Below, one piece after another: positions 7,135-15,912 of a stretch of DNA of 34,188 bases (positions are counted from its first letter, which is position 1; each line of letters begins with the position of its first letter). A model generated the notes under the pieces. That model ran no database searches. It was not told the DNA's origin and saw only the letters and a program-made list of their open reading frames with translations. The stretch covers positions 1-34,188 of the forward strand of contig JACPQF010000157.1 in assembly GCA_016190625.1 (NCBI GenBank). Reading direction: 5' to 3'. This DNA is from Chloroflexota bacterium (GTDB taxonomy: Bacteria > Chloroflexota > Dehalococcoidia > JACPQF01). The position numbers and the translations under genes are program-made.

Positions 7135-8394
7135 ATGGATATTCTGCCACATTCGGATCCGGAGATAGCCTCCGCGATCGAGGAAGAAGAGCTGAGGCAG
7201 CGCAGCAAGATAGAGCTGATCGCCTCCGAGAACTACGCCAGCGCAGCGGTGCTGGAGGCCCAGGGGTCGGTGCTCACCAACAAGTACGCCGAAGGGTATC
7301 CAAGGCACCGCTATTATAACGGCTGCGAGTACATCGACAAGGTCGAGGATTTGGCCATCCAGCGGGCCAAGGTCCTGTTCAAGGCCAGCCACGCCAACGT
7401 TCAGCCTCACAGCGGATCGCAGGCCAATATGGCCGCTTATTTCACCTTATTGGAGCCCGGCGATGTTGTGCTAGCCATGAACCTCGAGCACGGGGGCCAC
7501 CTCACACACGGCCGGTCGGTTAACTTTTCCGGCAGGCTCTACCGCTTCGTGCCGTACGGCGTACACAGGGACACGGAGCGTCTGGATTACGACGAAATAG
7601 AGAGACTGGCCGTGGCGCATAAACCCAAGCTCATTGTCGCTGGCGCCACAGCCTACTCGAGAATTATTGATTTTCCTCGCTTTCGCGAGATCGCCAATAG
7701 GGTGGGAGCTCTTCTCATGGCGGACATGGCCCACATTGCCGGCCTCGTCGCCACCGGCCTCCATCCGAGCCCCGCGCCTTACGCTCACGTGGTAACCTCC
7801 ACCACCCACAAGACCTTGCGCGGTCCCCGCGGCGGATTCATTCTCTGTGGCGCCGATTTGGCCCAGCAGCTCGACAAGGGCGTCTTCCCCGGAATACAGG
7901 GCGGGCCTCTCATGCACGTCATCGCGGCCAAGGCCGTGGCTTTTGGCGAGGCTCTCCATCCCAGCTTTGTGGCATACCAGCACATGGTGGTGGAGAATGC
8001 CAGAGTTCTGGCCGAGGAACTGCAGCGGTTGGGGCTGCGCATCGTTTCCGGCGGTACCGACAACCATCTCATGCTGGTGGACCTAACGGCGATCGGCGTG
8101 ACGGGCGGCAAGGCGGCTCAGGTCCTCGACGAGGTAGGCATCACCGCCAACAAGAACGCCATTCCCTTTGACCCTCGACCGCCAACCGTCACCAGTGGCA
8201 TCCGGCTGGGTGTTCCGGCGGTCACCAGTCGGGGATTCGGCACGGAGGAGATGCGACTCATCGCCTCTCTCATAGTGCGAACGCTGCGCAGCTTCGGCGA
8301 CGACAGAGAACTAGATCGGATCCGTGAGGAGGTCGCCAAACTGAGCGGCCAGTTCCCCGTGCCGGGCTTGACGCGGCTGATAGCCCATACCTAG
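7135..8394 (+). CDS. glyA: Serine hydroxymethyltransferase
   Basis: 419 aa, a normal length for the family. This PLP enzyme interconverts serine and glycine with tetrahydrofolate and supplies one-carbon units in the cytoplasm. Motifs seen: [10 protein letters not shown] (substrate loop), [39 protein letters not shown], and [14 protein letters not shown] with the PLP-binding lysine. The ATG at 7135 was chosen because GGGGAG lies just before it and the promoter -10 overlaps the earlier ATG at 7108. It appears monocistronic. Confidence 0.97.
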   Translation: MDILPHSDPEIASAIEEEELRQRSKIELIASENYASAAVLEAQGSVLTNKYAEGYPRHRYYNGCEYIDKVEDLAIQRAKVLFKASHANVQPHSGSQANMAAYFTLLEPGDVVLAMNLEHGGHLTHGRSVNFSGRLYRFVPYGVHRDTERLDYDEIERLAVAHKPKLIVAGATAYSRIIDFPRFREIANRVGALLMADMAHIAGLVATGLHPSPAPYAHVVTSTTHKTLRGPRGGFILCGADLAQQLDKGVFPGIQGGPLMHVIAAKAVAFGEALHPSFVAYQHMVVENARVLAEELQRLGLRIVSGGTDNHLMLVDLTAIGVTGGKAAQVLDEVGITANKNAIPFDPRPPTVTSGIRLGVPAVTSRGFGTEEMRLIASLIVRTLRSFGDDRELDRIREEVAKLSGQFPVPGLTRLIAHT

Positions 8395-8428
8395 CGGTCA
8401 GCGGTCGGTGGGGGAGCCAAAGAACGAG

Positions 8429-8458
8429 TTGACTTTAGGGGCAGCGGTGATGTATCAT
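8429..8458 (+). promoter_or_regulatory. Promoter of the zinc-ribbon gene, long leader
   Basis: TTGACT, 18 bases, TATCAT. It leaves a 5' leader of about 110 bases before the ATG at 8577, long enough for post-transcriptional control. No known element is recognised in that leader. Confidence 0.6.
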
Positions 8459-8576
8459 ACGACAAGGTGTATATCTTCTTGTTGTGCCTCCTAAGTCTAG
8501 CCTCTAACGGCGGGGGATTGCTCCAGAGGGCCACAATCAGAGAGTAAGACCAACAACCTTGAAAGGGGGACTCCCA

Positions 8577-8894
8577 ATGGCGTACGCCGACAAGACCCTC
8601 ACCTGCCGTGACTGTGGCGCCCAATTCCAGTTCACCGCTCGCGAACAGGAGTTCTACGCATCCAAGGGCTTCGAGAACGAGCCTAGCCGATGCCCTGACT
8701 GTCGAGCGGCAAAACAGCGGAGACCTGCCTCCGGCAATCGGCGTACCGCTCGCTCTGATGGCGACACCCGAACCATGTATCCGGCCGTTTGTGCGGCGTG
8801 TGGCGCTCAGACTCAGGTGCCCTTTGTTCCCAAAGAGGATCGCCCGGTCTTCTGCAGCAACTGCTTCAGCCAGCGTCGAAAGTCCCGGTATTAG
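8577..8894 (+). CDS. Double zinc-ribbon domain protein
   Basis: 105 aa with two CxxC pairs in each half. The N-terminal part (YADKTLTCRDCGAQFQFTA, EQEFYASKGFENEPSRCPDC) is the 'probable zinc-ribbon' domain. The C-terminal part (AVCAACGAQTQVPFVP, RPVFCSNCF) is the second ribbon. Families with this layout are small, abundant, nucleic-acid- or translation-associated proteins of undefined role. The start is the ATG at 8577, behind GAAAGGGGG. It lies next to rpsU, which fits a link to translation, but that is inference. Confidence 0.9.
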   Translation: MAYADKTLTCRDCGAQFQFTAREQEFYASKGFENEPSRCPDCRAAKQRRPASGNRRTARSDGDTRTMYPAVCAACGAQTQVPFVPKEDRPVFCSNCFSQRRKSRY

Positions 8895-9007
8895 TCCTGC
8901 TCCAAGTTAACGTTGGGGCGAATCCTTCCACAGAAGGAATCGCCCTGCACGAGGCGCAGTTATTTTGGCCCGCGGGAATATCCAGAAGGGAAGGATAAGT
9001 ATTTATT

Positions 9008-9190
9008 GTGCAAGTAACCCTGCGAGATGGGGAGACCCAGGAAAGCCTCTTGGCGAGGTTCACCAAGGTAATTCAGCGAGAAGGCATCCTCAAAGAGGCC
9101 CGGTCGAGGCAGCATTTCATATCCAATCGTGACAAGGCCAGGGCTGCCGAGCGCAAGTCTGCCAAGCGCAGACGTCGGGGCATCCGCTAG
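9008..9190 (+). CDS. rpsU: Small ribosomal subunit protein bS21
   Basis: 60 aa with a GTG start (VQVTLRDGETQESLLARF). The basic second half (FISNRDKARAAERKSAKRRRRGIR) is typical of bS21, which binds the 30S platform and helps mRNA start selection. AAGGATAAG upstream can serve as ribosome-binding site. A strong terminator follows within 15 bases of the stop. Confidence 0.92.
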   Translation: MQVTLRDGETQESLLARFTKVIQREGILKEARSRQHFISNRDKARAAERKSAKRRRRGIR

Positions 9191-9204
9191 ACACGGACCA
9201 GAAA

Positions 9205-9246
9205 CCGTAGGGGCGTCCTTCGGCTGAAGGACGCCCCTACGGTTTT
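9205..9246 (+). terminator. Intrinsic terminator of rpsU built from a dispersed palindrome
   Basis: The stem starts CCGTAGGGGCGTCCTTC; a four-base loop and the perfect complement follow, then six T residues. It gives 17 paired bases. The same GTAGGGGCGTCCTTC palindrome recurs at 16036-16069 without the T tract. Confidence 0.92.
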
Positions 9247-9270
9247 TTGCCTCTTGTGCATGTCCAGCCG

Positions 9271-10593
9271 TCAACGGACAGCAGCGTAGAAATCTATTCT
9301 GCCCGCCCCCAATTTCCCCCGATATTGGGTGTAGTTCAACTGATCGATGTTTACGGCAGCGTGGGTGAGACGCGAGACGACGGCGTCGCCCGTCCAGTCC
9401 GGATGGAGTCCCTTCACCAGCGCCACTCCTCCAGACACGAAGGCCGCCGACATCGAAGTCCCGCTCCACCAGGCGTATCCCCCGTTCCAGTAGGTGCTGT
9501 AGATCCCCGAGCCGGGAGCGGAGAGGTCGGTCTCTTTCCCCCAGTTGGAATAGGAAGCTTTCAGATCGTCGCTGTCGGTGGCGGCCACGGCCACGGCGTT
9601 GGCGTAGCGAGCCGGATATAGCACGCTGCCGCTCCTCTCCTTTGGCGAGCGATTCCCACCCGATGCCACAAGGGTGAGGTTTTTGGCATGGGCATAATCT
9701 ACCCCATCCTCGACTACGTGCGAGCTGCGATTCATGCCCAGGCTCACGTTGACGACATCCGCTCCGTGGTCGACGGCGTAGCGAATACCCGCGGCGAGGT
9801 TGAACACCGTGCCCGTGCCATCGGAGTCGAGTATCCTCACTGGCATGAGCGCGGCTTCGGGCGCCACTAGAGCGACGATTCCGGCGAGAAAGGTCCCGTG
9901 GCCGGTTGCTTCGTCGACGTAACCGTCTCCGTCGTCGTCAACGCCATTGGGCAGGTCGGAAGGATCCCCATCGCCGTCGACGAAATCCCACCGCGCCGCC
10001 GTTAGCCTGCCCGCCAGCGCGGGGTGCGCCAGATCTACGCCGGTATCGAGGATGGCAACAGTCGTCCCCCGGCCAGTAGCCAGGGTCTGCGCCTGAGCCA
10101 GCCGCGTTCGAGCCACGGCCCATTGTCCTTTGTAGAGGGCTGGCGCATCATCTCCCGAGGTGGCTTGAGCGTACTGGCCGTCGAATGCCAGCGAGAACTG
10201 CTGCGCCTCCGGGCTCTTGATAGTCGCGTTCTCTTCCGCCTGGACAACAGACCTGTCGCCTTTAAGCGTCTCGACCATCTGTGCGGCGGACACGTCGGTC
10301 GAGAGCAGATAGATCGAAGTGCCGGAGATACGTCTGACAGTCGAGGTACCGAAGCGGGCGTTGAGTTTCTCTATGGATTCTCCGTCGCGTAGCTTGACGA
10401 CCACTTCGCTGTCGGCAGGCATCCCGGCCGGCTTGTCGGCTAAAGCCGGTGAAATGAAGAAAAATACCAGTAAGCACGCGAGAACCAGGGACGAGATGAA
10501 GGGTACGTCAGGGAGCCGCCTCGTGCCTCTTCGTACCTCTTGCTTCTTTGGCAAGATAGCCTTAACCCTCAAACCTCTTAACCTCCTTCTCAT
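9271..10593 (-). CDS. Secreted subtilisin-like serine protease (S8)
   Basis: 440 aa from the ATG at 10593. A basic N-terminus is followed by the export helix SSLVLACLLVFFFISPALA, an inhibitor-I9-like propeptide (EVVVKLRDGESIEKLNARFG) and the S8 catalytic domain with Asp in ILDTGVDLAHP (about 181), His in GHGTFLAG (about 233) and Ser in GTSMSAAF (about 381). DGDGDPSDLPNGVDDDGDGY is a calcium-site-like stretch. A longer frame reaches 10680 but crosses a partial GCCCCTACG repeat and overlaps the CHAT gene, so the later start is preferred. It is the last gene of the sigma/anti-sigma/CHAT unit, 50 bases after the CHAT stop. Convergent with rpsU. Confidence 0.93.
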   Translation of the reverse strand: MRRRLRGLRVKAILPKKQEVRRGTRRLPDVPFISSLVLACLLVFFFISPALADKPAGMPADSEVVVKLRDGESIEKLNARFGTSTVRRISGTSIYLLSTDVSAAQMVETLKGDRSVVQAEENATIKSPEAQQFSLAFDGQYAQATSGDDAPALYKGQWAVARTRLAQAQTLATGRGTTVAILDTGVDLAHPALAGRLTAARWDFVDGDGDPSDLPNGVDDDGDGYVDEATGHGTFLAGIVALVAPEAALMPVRILDSDGTGTVFNLAAGIRYAVDHGADVVNVSLGMNRSSHVVEDGVDYAHAKNLTLVASGGNRSPKERSGSVLYPARYANAVAVAATDSDDLKASYSNWGKETDLSAPGSGIYSTYWNGGYAWWSGTSMSAAFVSGGVALVKGLHPDWTGDAVVSRLTHAAVNIDQLNYTQYRGKLGAGRIDFYAAVR

Positions 10594-10643
10594 TATCGTC
10601 TTTCCGCCGAAGGATTTGCCCCTACGTATCCTGAAGTGATCTG

Positions 10644-13490
10644 TCAATTGCTCCTCCCCACCAAGACAAATGGCGCCCAATAATAGGGATGGCCGTATTC
10701 AGCTTCCATCTGAATTTGAGCCGATCGCAATGCCGATCGCTTGCTTGCACCATGCACCAGGTTTTGGTAAAAGGTTCTCATCAGATTGGCCGTCGAGAGA
10801 TCGTTAACCGCCCAAAGACTCGCCAGCAGCGAGGCAGCTCCGGCGTAGAGGAAACCGCGGGAAATGCCGATGATCTCGTCGCTTCCCACGATCTTGCTCA
10901 CGCCGGTTTGGCAGGAGCTCAGGGTGACCAGCGATGCATTGAGACGAAGGTTGTAGATGTCATAGACGTTGAGCCAGCCATCAGCCAGCCGAAGCCTCGA
11001 GAACATGGGGTTGCCCGACGAAAACAGGGCGTGGGAGGCGATGTGGACAATGTCCCAGGAGCCCGAATTTGCCCGCAGTGCACTCATCGTGGCGGCCTTG
11101 CCTGTCACACAGCGGTGTTTGGGGAGGAGGTGGCGAATGGACTCGATTTCCTCCTCCACAGCAGGCGCCCTCTCATCGGATACGCCCACGAGCAGACAAC
11201 TCCGGAAATCGGCGGGTTTCCTGTCGACGACGAACCTAAGAACACCTGCGCTGGGCGAATAGGAGACGTCGTGATGCTGGATGACGTACTGGTCCCCATC
11301 CCGGAAGGCGTGAAACGGCAGGGCGTGAAGCCCGCCGTGAGGCACGAATACCAGCTTCATTCCCTCTATCCGGCCCTCGATGGGCCGCAGCAACTCGTCG
11401 TAGAGGTGGGACAGACAATCGTTGGTGGCCGCCAGCAACTGGTCGAAATGGTCGGCGATGTACCGGTCGCCATAGTTGAATTTGCCGAACTGGAAGCTTA
11501 ACCGTCGCGCCAGGGCAGCGACGACCTCCGGGTTGGCTACTCCCCGCTGCACGTGCAGGCTGCTCCTCGTCACGACGAAGCAGAGAATCTCTTGGCCGGC
11601 ATCATAGTATTCGACGAGGGCCTCGTCGCCGTCCAGCGCCGATTGGACCTCCTCCAAACAAGGGAGACTCCTGCCGTATAAGCCAGAGTATTCCGGGCTC
11701 GCCAACTGCAGCCGGTCCATGCATTGAGCCAGTTGTCTCTCCCGAACTCGCACTTCGGCCGCAATGTGCTCCAAGCGCTGGGAGCTGAGACGCTGGCCCT
11801 TGCCGTCGCCTTCGTCCAGCCGGTTATAGAACCAGTTTAGCTCCTCCCGCAGCGCCTGTATCCTCCTCACCAGGCCCTGGTCCGCCTCCCCTCTCACTCT
11901 GACCTCAAGCTCGCCCCGGAGAAGGTCGACCAGCGCCCTCGACTTGGCCCTCTCGACGTACTGGAAAGCCCTCCTCACACCGTCGTCGCCCTTGTCGAGC
12001 AACAGGAGAACGAGGTCCCGGTATGCCTGCAGCTTGTCGCCGAGGAAGAGGTTACGAGCGCCTTCGGACCGGAGCTCCTCCCGCATGCCTTCCAGCACGC
12101 CGATGGCCTCCTCTAAACACTGGACTGCCTGATCGGCATTGACGGTGCTCAGGAGGCGCCCTTTGGCGTGGAGAACCTGGTGGGTGAGCCAGGGCAGGCC
12201 AAACCTTGTGGCAAGACCGAGAGCGTAGTCATAAGATAGGACCGCTCGGTGCGTCTCGCCTCGAAGGGCGTGGACTTGCCCCTCGACAAGGGAGGTAACG
12301 CCAATCTTGCCGGCAATGCCATGCTTGCGAAAGACTTCCGCCGACTGTTTTGCCAGCTTGAGGGCCTGATCTAAGGCCGTGGAATTTGGCCGCGATTTAA
12401 CGAGCAAGACAGCCCGGCTGAGGTCAGCGGAGGCGGCCCTCACCTCGTTTTCCTCGAGATGGCATAGCGCCCCGCTCTCCTCCAAAAGCTGCAGCGCCTC
12501 TTGGCTCTGGCCCAGCCTTGCCCGGCCCAGAGCCATTACGGCCAGGGCCTGAGCCTTCTCCGCCCGCATGCCGAGTCGCTCGAAGACGGCCAGAGCGCTC
12601 TCACAGAGGGCTAGGCACTCCGACGGCATGTTCAGGTCCAGATGCACTTGCGCCAGGTCGAGGTCCACCGTGGCGGCGTTCTTGACAATACCGAGGTCCA
12701 GGAAGGTCGTCGCCGCGGCCGTGTAGAGCTCCAGCGCCCGGTTGAGCCTTCCCATTTGGTGGAATAGAAAGCCCATGTTGGCATCTATCATGGCTACCAC
12801 CGCCTTCGCTCCGCTTTGATCGAAGACAGCCCGCGCCCGCCTGTAGGCCCCGAGGGCGGTGGAGAAGCGATCCACGAGGGTGAGAACGTTCGCTCTGTTG
12901 ACGTCCACCTGGGCAACCAATACTTTCTCTCCCAGTTGGAAAAACGTCCGGCGCGCCCGGCCGTACCTTTGCAGAGCAGCTCGATAGTGATCGGTGCGGT
13001 GATAGAGGTTGCCCATGTTGGCGTCGACCTTGGCAGCCAGGAGAACCTCACCCTGCTCGAGGAAAAGTTGCCTGGCCTTTCTGGCGGCGGCGGATGCCTC
13101 GCCATACTTGCTCAGGTACATCAGGGCATCGATCTTCCCGATGAGGGTGCTGGCGACGTCCATTGGATCATCAGCGCGGGCAAGCACGCTCTCGGCCTGG
13201 CCATAGTGGGAAAGGGCGTCATCGTACTCCCCCAGCTCGCGCAGCACATTGGCTTTAGCCCACAGACTGAGGCCGGAGCAGACCAGATCAGCCGTCGAGC
13301 GGCAGGCCATGAGCATGATATCCGCGATCTTCAGGGCGGCTTGAGGGTCCGCTCGTTTCAAGACATCGATTTCCCCTTTGAGCAGCCGCATTGATGTCTG
13401 ATCGATAGCGCCAAGCTTGCTCTCGAGAAGGCCAATGGCGTCGCCATCGCCACGAGCTTCCAGCAAGCCTGCGATGAGTTCTTGCTCCAT
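10644..13490 (-). CDS. TPR-CHAT protease (caspase-like)
   Basis: 948 aa. Residues 1 to about 480 are consecutive tetratricopeptide repeats (for example ANVLRELGEYDDALSHYGQA and ANMGNLYHRTDHYRAALQRY). A helical connector containing VERAKSRALVDLLRGELE follows, then the C-terminal CHAT domain with the His of VHIASHALF (about 817) and the Cys of LSSCQTGVS (about 861). Both catalytic residues are present, so it should be an active cysteine peptidase. CHAT proteins act in bacterial signalling and cell-death or immunity modules, cutting specific partners. The immediate upstream genes encode a zinc-finger anti-sigma-like protein and an ECF sigma factor, which suggests a partner. No signal peptide; cytoplasmic. 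Confidence 0.93.
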   Translation of the reverse strand: MEQELIAGLLEARGDGDAIGLLESKLGAIDQTSMRLLKGEIDVLKRADPQAALKIADIMLMACRSTADLVCSGLSLWAKANVLRELGEYDDALSHYGQAESVLARADDPMDVASTLIGKIDALMYLSKYGEASAAARKARQLFLEQGEVLLAAKVDANMGNLYHRTDHYRAALQRYGRARRTFFQLGEKVLVAQVDVNRANVLTLVDRFSTALGAYRRARAVFDQSGAKAVVAMIDANMGFLFHQMGRLNRALELYTAAATTFLDLGIVKNAATVDLDLAQVHLDLNMPSECLALCESALAVFERLGMRAEKAQALAVMALGRARLGQSQEALQLLEESGALCHLEENEVRAASADLSRAVLLVKSRPNSTALDQALKLAKQSAEVFRKHGIAGKIGVTSLVEGQVHALRGETHRAVLSYDYALGLATRFGLPWLTHQVLHAKGRLLSTVNADQAVQCLEEAIGVLEGMREELRSEGARNLFLGDKLQAYRDLVLLLLDKGDDGVRRAFQYVERAKSRALVDLLRGELEVRVRGEADQGLVRRIQALREELNWFYNRLDEGDGKGQRLSSQRLEHIAAEVRVRERQLAQCMDRLQLASPEYSGLYGRSLPCLEEVQSALDGDEALVEYYDAGQEILCFVVTRSSLHVQRGVANPEVVAALARRLSFQFGKFNYGDRYIADHFDQLLAATNDCLSHLYDELLRPIEGRIEGMKLVFVPHGGLHALPFHAFRDGDQYVIQHHDVSYSPSAGVLRFVVDRKPADFRSCLLVGVSDERAPAVEEEIESIRHLLPKHRCVTGKAATMSALRANSGSWDIVHIASHALFSSGNPMFSRLRLADGWLNVYDIYNLRLNASLVTLSSCQTGVSKIVGSDEIIGISRGFLYAGAASLLASLWAVNDLSTANLMRTFYQNLVHGASKRSALRSAQIQMEAEYGHPYYWAPFVLVGRSN

Positions 13491-13600
13491 CCAAGCTGCC
13501 TTTCTTGAGACGTGTAGGTCGCCTGAGATGCCTGCCCCCGTCCCCCCGTCCTTCCAAGAAGGTCTGAGGGTCGGCCACTACACCAAGATAGAGGCCGGCG

Positions 13601-14260
13601 TCAAGGCTTGCTTGTTTTCAGCTCGAGTCCCTCGATGACTAGTCCCCCATCCTCCCCGGAAACCTGCAATTCGTAACTGTCAGAGGACAGGTTGTCGACC
13701 GTGAACTCTCCCAAAGGGCTAGTGCGGCCGCAAAAGACACACTCGTGTCCTCTCATGATGGCGATATCGTAGTTCAGGCTGCCATCCTGTTTACCGCTGC
13801 GTCGCAGGACCTGCCCCATGAGGTTCACTCTCGACAGTGGGGGAAGGCCGAAAGCCAGCTCGAAGGCTTCGGCCTCCTCGATCAGTAGATCCACGTCGAG
13901 CTCCTCCGTGCCGTACAAAACCTGGCGAGTCATCGTCGGGCCGGATCTCACGCCGACGAGACTGGACTGCAGGCCCGTACCAAATAGGCTATCGAAGAAC
14001 AGACTGGCAACCGTTCTTTTTGACTGGGGTTTGCGCTCCTTAAGCAACTTCACAGCGCGATTCATCAGCGGACGCGGTGGCGCCAGCGAGGTATCGTTTC
14101 TCATCACGTTGATCGTCCGGCTCAACCAGCCCAAGGTTTGCTGGCACTGCTGGCAATCGGTGGCGAGGTGCGATTCGAGCCTCGCCCGCCCCTCGCCTTC
14201 AAGCTTGCCATCAACATAGTCCGCCAGCGTCTCAAGCGTTTCGTCGCAGTTCCTCTTCAC
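13601..14260 (-). CDS. Zinc-finger anti-sigma-like protein with C-terminal beta-sandwich
   Basis: 219 aa with a GTG start behind an ideal AAGGAGGT nine bases upstream. The N-terminal zf-HC2/ZAS-like region reads LADYVDGKLEGEGRARLESH followed by LATDCQQC. The spacing is H-x4-C-x2-C rather than the usual H-x3-C-x2-C. No membrane helix is seen, so it is probably soluble. The C-terminal part (LMGQVLRRSG, LGEFTVDNLSSDSYELQVSG, GLVIEGLEL) looks like a carboxypeptidase-regulatory or Ig-like sandwich. Placed between an ECF sigma gene and the CHAT protease, it is the likely sigma inhibitor and a candidate CHAT substrate; the latter is inference. Confidence 0.8.
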   Translation of the reverse strand: MKRNCDETLETLADYVDGKLEGEGRARLESHLATDCQQCQQTLGWLSRTINVMRNDTSLAPPRPLMNRAVKLLKERKPQSKRTVASLFFDSLFGTGLQSSLVGVRSGPTMTRQVLYGTEELDVDLLIEEAEAFELAFGLPPLSRVNLMGQVLRRSGKQDGSLNYDIAIMRGHECVFCGRTSPLGEFTVDNLSSDSYELQVSGEDGGLVIEGLELKTSKP

Positions 14261-14334
14261 TCACCTTACCTCCTTCAGCGCAATTCTGGACCTGATCCAT
14301 TAGATGGCGGAAGAGGCAGGAAAATACATTGAAT

Positions 14335-14955
14335 TCAGGCCAGGTCCGCTTCTTCTAAAAGAGCCCGAAGTTTTCCAAGGCAGCGGGCCCGTGAGGGGCC
14401 GACACTTCCTTCGGGAATGCCCAAGCGCCTGCCGATCTCGGCGTAGGACAAACCCGTCTTGTCGTAGTAGAGATACCAGAGAAGATGCTGGCATCGCTCC
14501 GGCAGGAGCCGAAAAGCATGCGCCATGGTCTGCTGCTCCTCCAGCTCCAGAATAGTCTCCTCGGGCAAGGGAGAGGGGTCCAACTGCTCGCCGTGCCTCT
14601 CCTCGTCATCGGCGTAGTCGTGTCCCCGCGAGATCGTCGCCAGTCTGCGGATGACGCCCCAACATTCCCGGCTGGTCGTAGTGATAAGCCAGGATGAAAG
14701 CTTGCTCGAGTCGCGCAGTTTAGGGAGGTTCTCCAGTAGTTTCAGGCAGACGGATTGAAAGATGTCGGCAGCCTCGCTATCGGGCAAACCGTAGCGGAAG
14801 GGGATCGAATAGATCAGCCTGTTGTATTTCTCGACGAGGTTCTTCCACGCCTGCTCGTCGCCGGCGAGGCACTCTGCGATCAAGCCCCCGTCCGATTGCG
14901 AGCGGCGTGCTGGGGAGTTCGGGCAATTTTGGTGTGTAACTCTGCTGGCCAGCAT
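14335..14955 (-). CDS. ECF-type RNA polymerase sigma factor
   Basis: 206 aa. Sigma region 2 is seen in AWKNLVEKYNRLIYSIPFRY and SEAADIFQSVCLKLLENL. Region 4 is seen in LPERCQHLLWYLYYDKTGLS followed by YAEIGRRLGIPEGSVGPSRA, a helix-turn-helix for -35 recognition. The spacer between them is longer than average. It heads the minus-strand unit and lies 74 bases before the anti-sigma gene, as expected for a sigma/anti-sigma pair. A sigma-70-like promoter is visible at 15003-15030; autoregulation cannot be judged. Confidence 0.93.
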   Translation of the reverse strand: MLASRVTHQNCPNSPARRSQSDGGLIAECLAGDEQAWKNLVEKYNRLIYSIPFRYGLPDSEAADIFQSVCLKLLENLPKLRDSSKLSSWLITTTSRECWGVIRRLATISRGHDYADDEERHGEQLDPSPLPEETILELEEQQTMAHAFRLLPERCQHLLWYLYYDKTGLSYAEIGRRLGIPEGSVGPSRARCLGKLRALLEEADLA

Positions 14956-15002
14956 CTTCTTCCAACGACCTGCCTGGAGTATGCACGATCCTCACTGCAA
15001 CA

Positions 15003-15030
15003 AGTATATCAGTCGTCTGCCTACTCACAA
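15003..15030 (-). promoter_or_regulatory. Promoter of the sigma/anti-sigma/CHAT/subtilase unit
   Basis: On the minus strand TTGTGA, 16 bases, TATACT, about 50 bases before the sigma-factor ATG. It resembles a housekeeping promoter. Confidence 0.55.
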
Positions 15031-15096
15031 TGGCAAAAGAGTACCTGAAAGAAGGCTACATTTGTCCTGGGAAATCCTGGTGAGGGGAAATAGCGG

Positions 15097-15912
15097 CTAC
15101 TTGATAGGCGGCTGGAGAGCCATCTTCGCGTAAATTCGGTCCTCGGCCACCACATCTGCCCCGCCACCAAGTTCGACGGCGAGCCGCTCGCGGGGGTCGC
15201 CGTACCCTTTGTCCTCGATGTCGCTGACGAAGGAATAGCGGTCGAGAAGTATTCCCCAGCACTCCTTGGCCTCCGGCCTGGCGCTCTTCATGAGGCGCTG
15301 CATCCGGCCGGCCAGCTCCTCGACGAGCCAGGCGGGAACGAAGTCCTTCTCTCCGGGAAAGACGAAGCCGAACAAGAGGACGTTGGCAAAGAGCAACTGC
15401 CAGTGCTCGTCCAGGCGCTTTAGGAGATGGCTCCAGTCGAGCCTGCCGTGCAGCCCGTGAATTAGATGAACGATATCGGTGGCCTCGAATCGCTCCCGGC
15501 TGGCGATGAAGGACGAAAACCAAATGATCTCTTCCGGGGCAAGCAATTGGATTGGCACGCCGAGAACATCGCCCTTGGTTCCTCGTTGGAAGAAGGAATC
15601 ATCCACCTGCGCTGTCCAGTTGCCAAAGCCAAAGATCAGGTTGACGAGGTTGTCATCTTTCGACGCTTTGGCCAGCCAGTGATGGTGGCCATTCCGCGAG
15701 GCAAATCCCACCTCGTCGATCTTGTCAACGGCCTCGTCCACATCCGCCTGTCGGAGGTAGATATCGAGGAACTTGGGATAGCGCAGGTAGCCAGTATAGT
15801 AATCCACGGCATATGCTCCACCCACGAGGAAAGGAACGCCGGCAGATTTGAGCGCCTTTAACGCCGCCCGGAAACCCTCTTTGGTAGACCTGGTAGGCTC
15901 CATCTTCTTCAC
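15097..15912 (-). CDS. Nucleotidyltransferase-fold protein with altered catalytic motif
   Basis: 271 aa. The N-terminus carries the GG signature of the pol-beta-type nucleotidyltransferase fold (FLVGGAYAVDYYTGYLRYPK, then FLDIYL). In active relatives the following motif is usually K-D-x-D; here the first Asp position is Phe, leaving one Asp. The middle (IQLLAPEEIIWFSSFIASRE) and FEATDIVHLIHGLHGRLDW resemble AbiEii-like or DUF1814-like nucleotidyltransferase proteins. Function unknown; catalysis may be lost or depend on other residues. The start used is a GTG at 15912; an ATG three codons later is equally possible. Standalone, upstream of the sigma operon on the same strand. Confidence 0.65.
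   Translation of the reverse strand: MKKMEPTRSTKEGFRAALKALKSAGVPFLVGGAYAVDYYTGYLRYPKFLDIYLRQADVDEAVDKIDEVGFASRNGHHHWLAKASKDDNLVNLIFGFGNWTAQVDDSFFQRGTKGDVLGVPIQLLAPEEIIWFSSFIASRERFEATDIVHLIHGLHGRLDWSHLLKRLDEHWQLLFANVLLFGFVFPGEKDFVPAWLVEELAGRMQRLMKSARPEAKECWGILLDRYSFVSDIEDKGYGDPRERLAVELGGGADVVAEDRIYAKMALQPPIK

Noticed and set aside
10689-11501. 270-aa plus-strand ORF inside the CHAT gene
   Set aside because: Antisense shadow of a high-GC gene; no start signal or recognisable domain.
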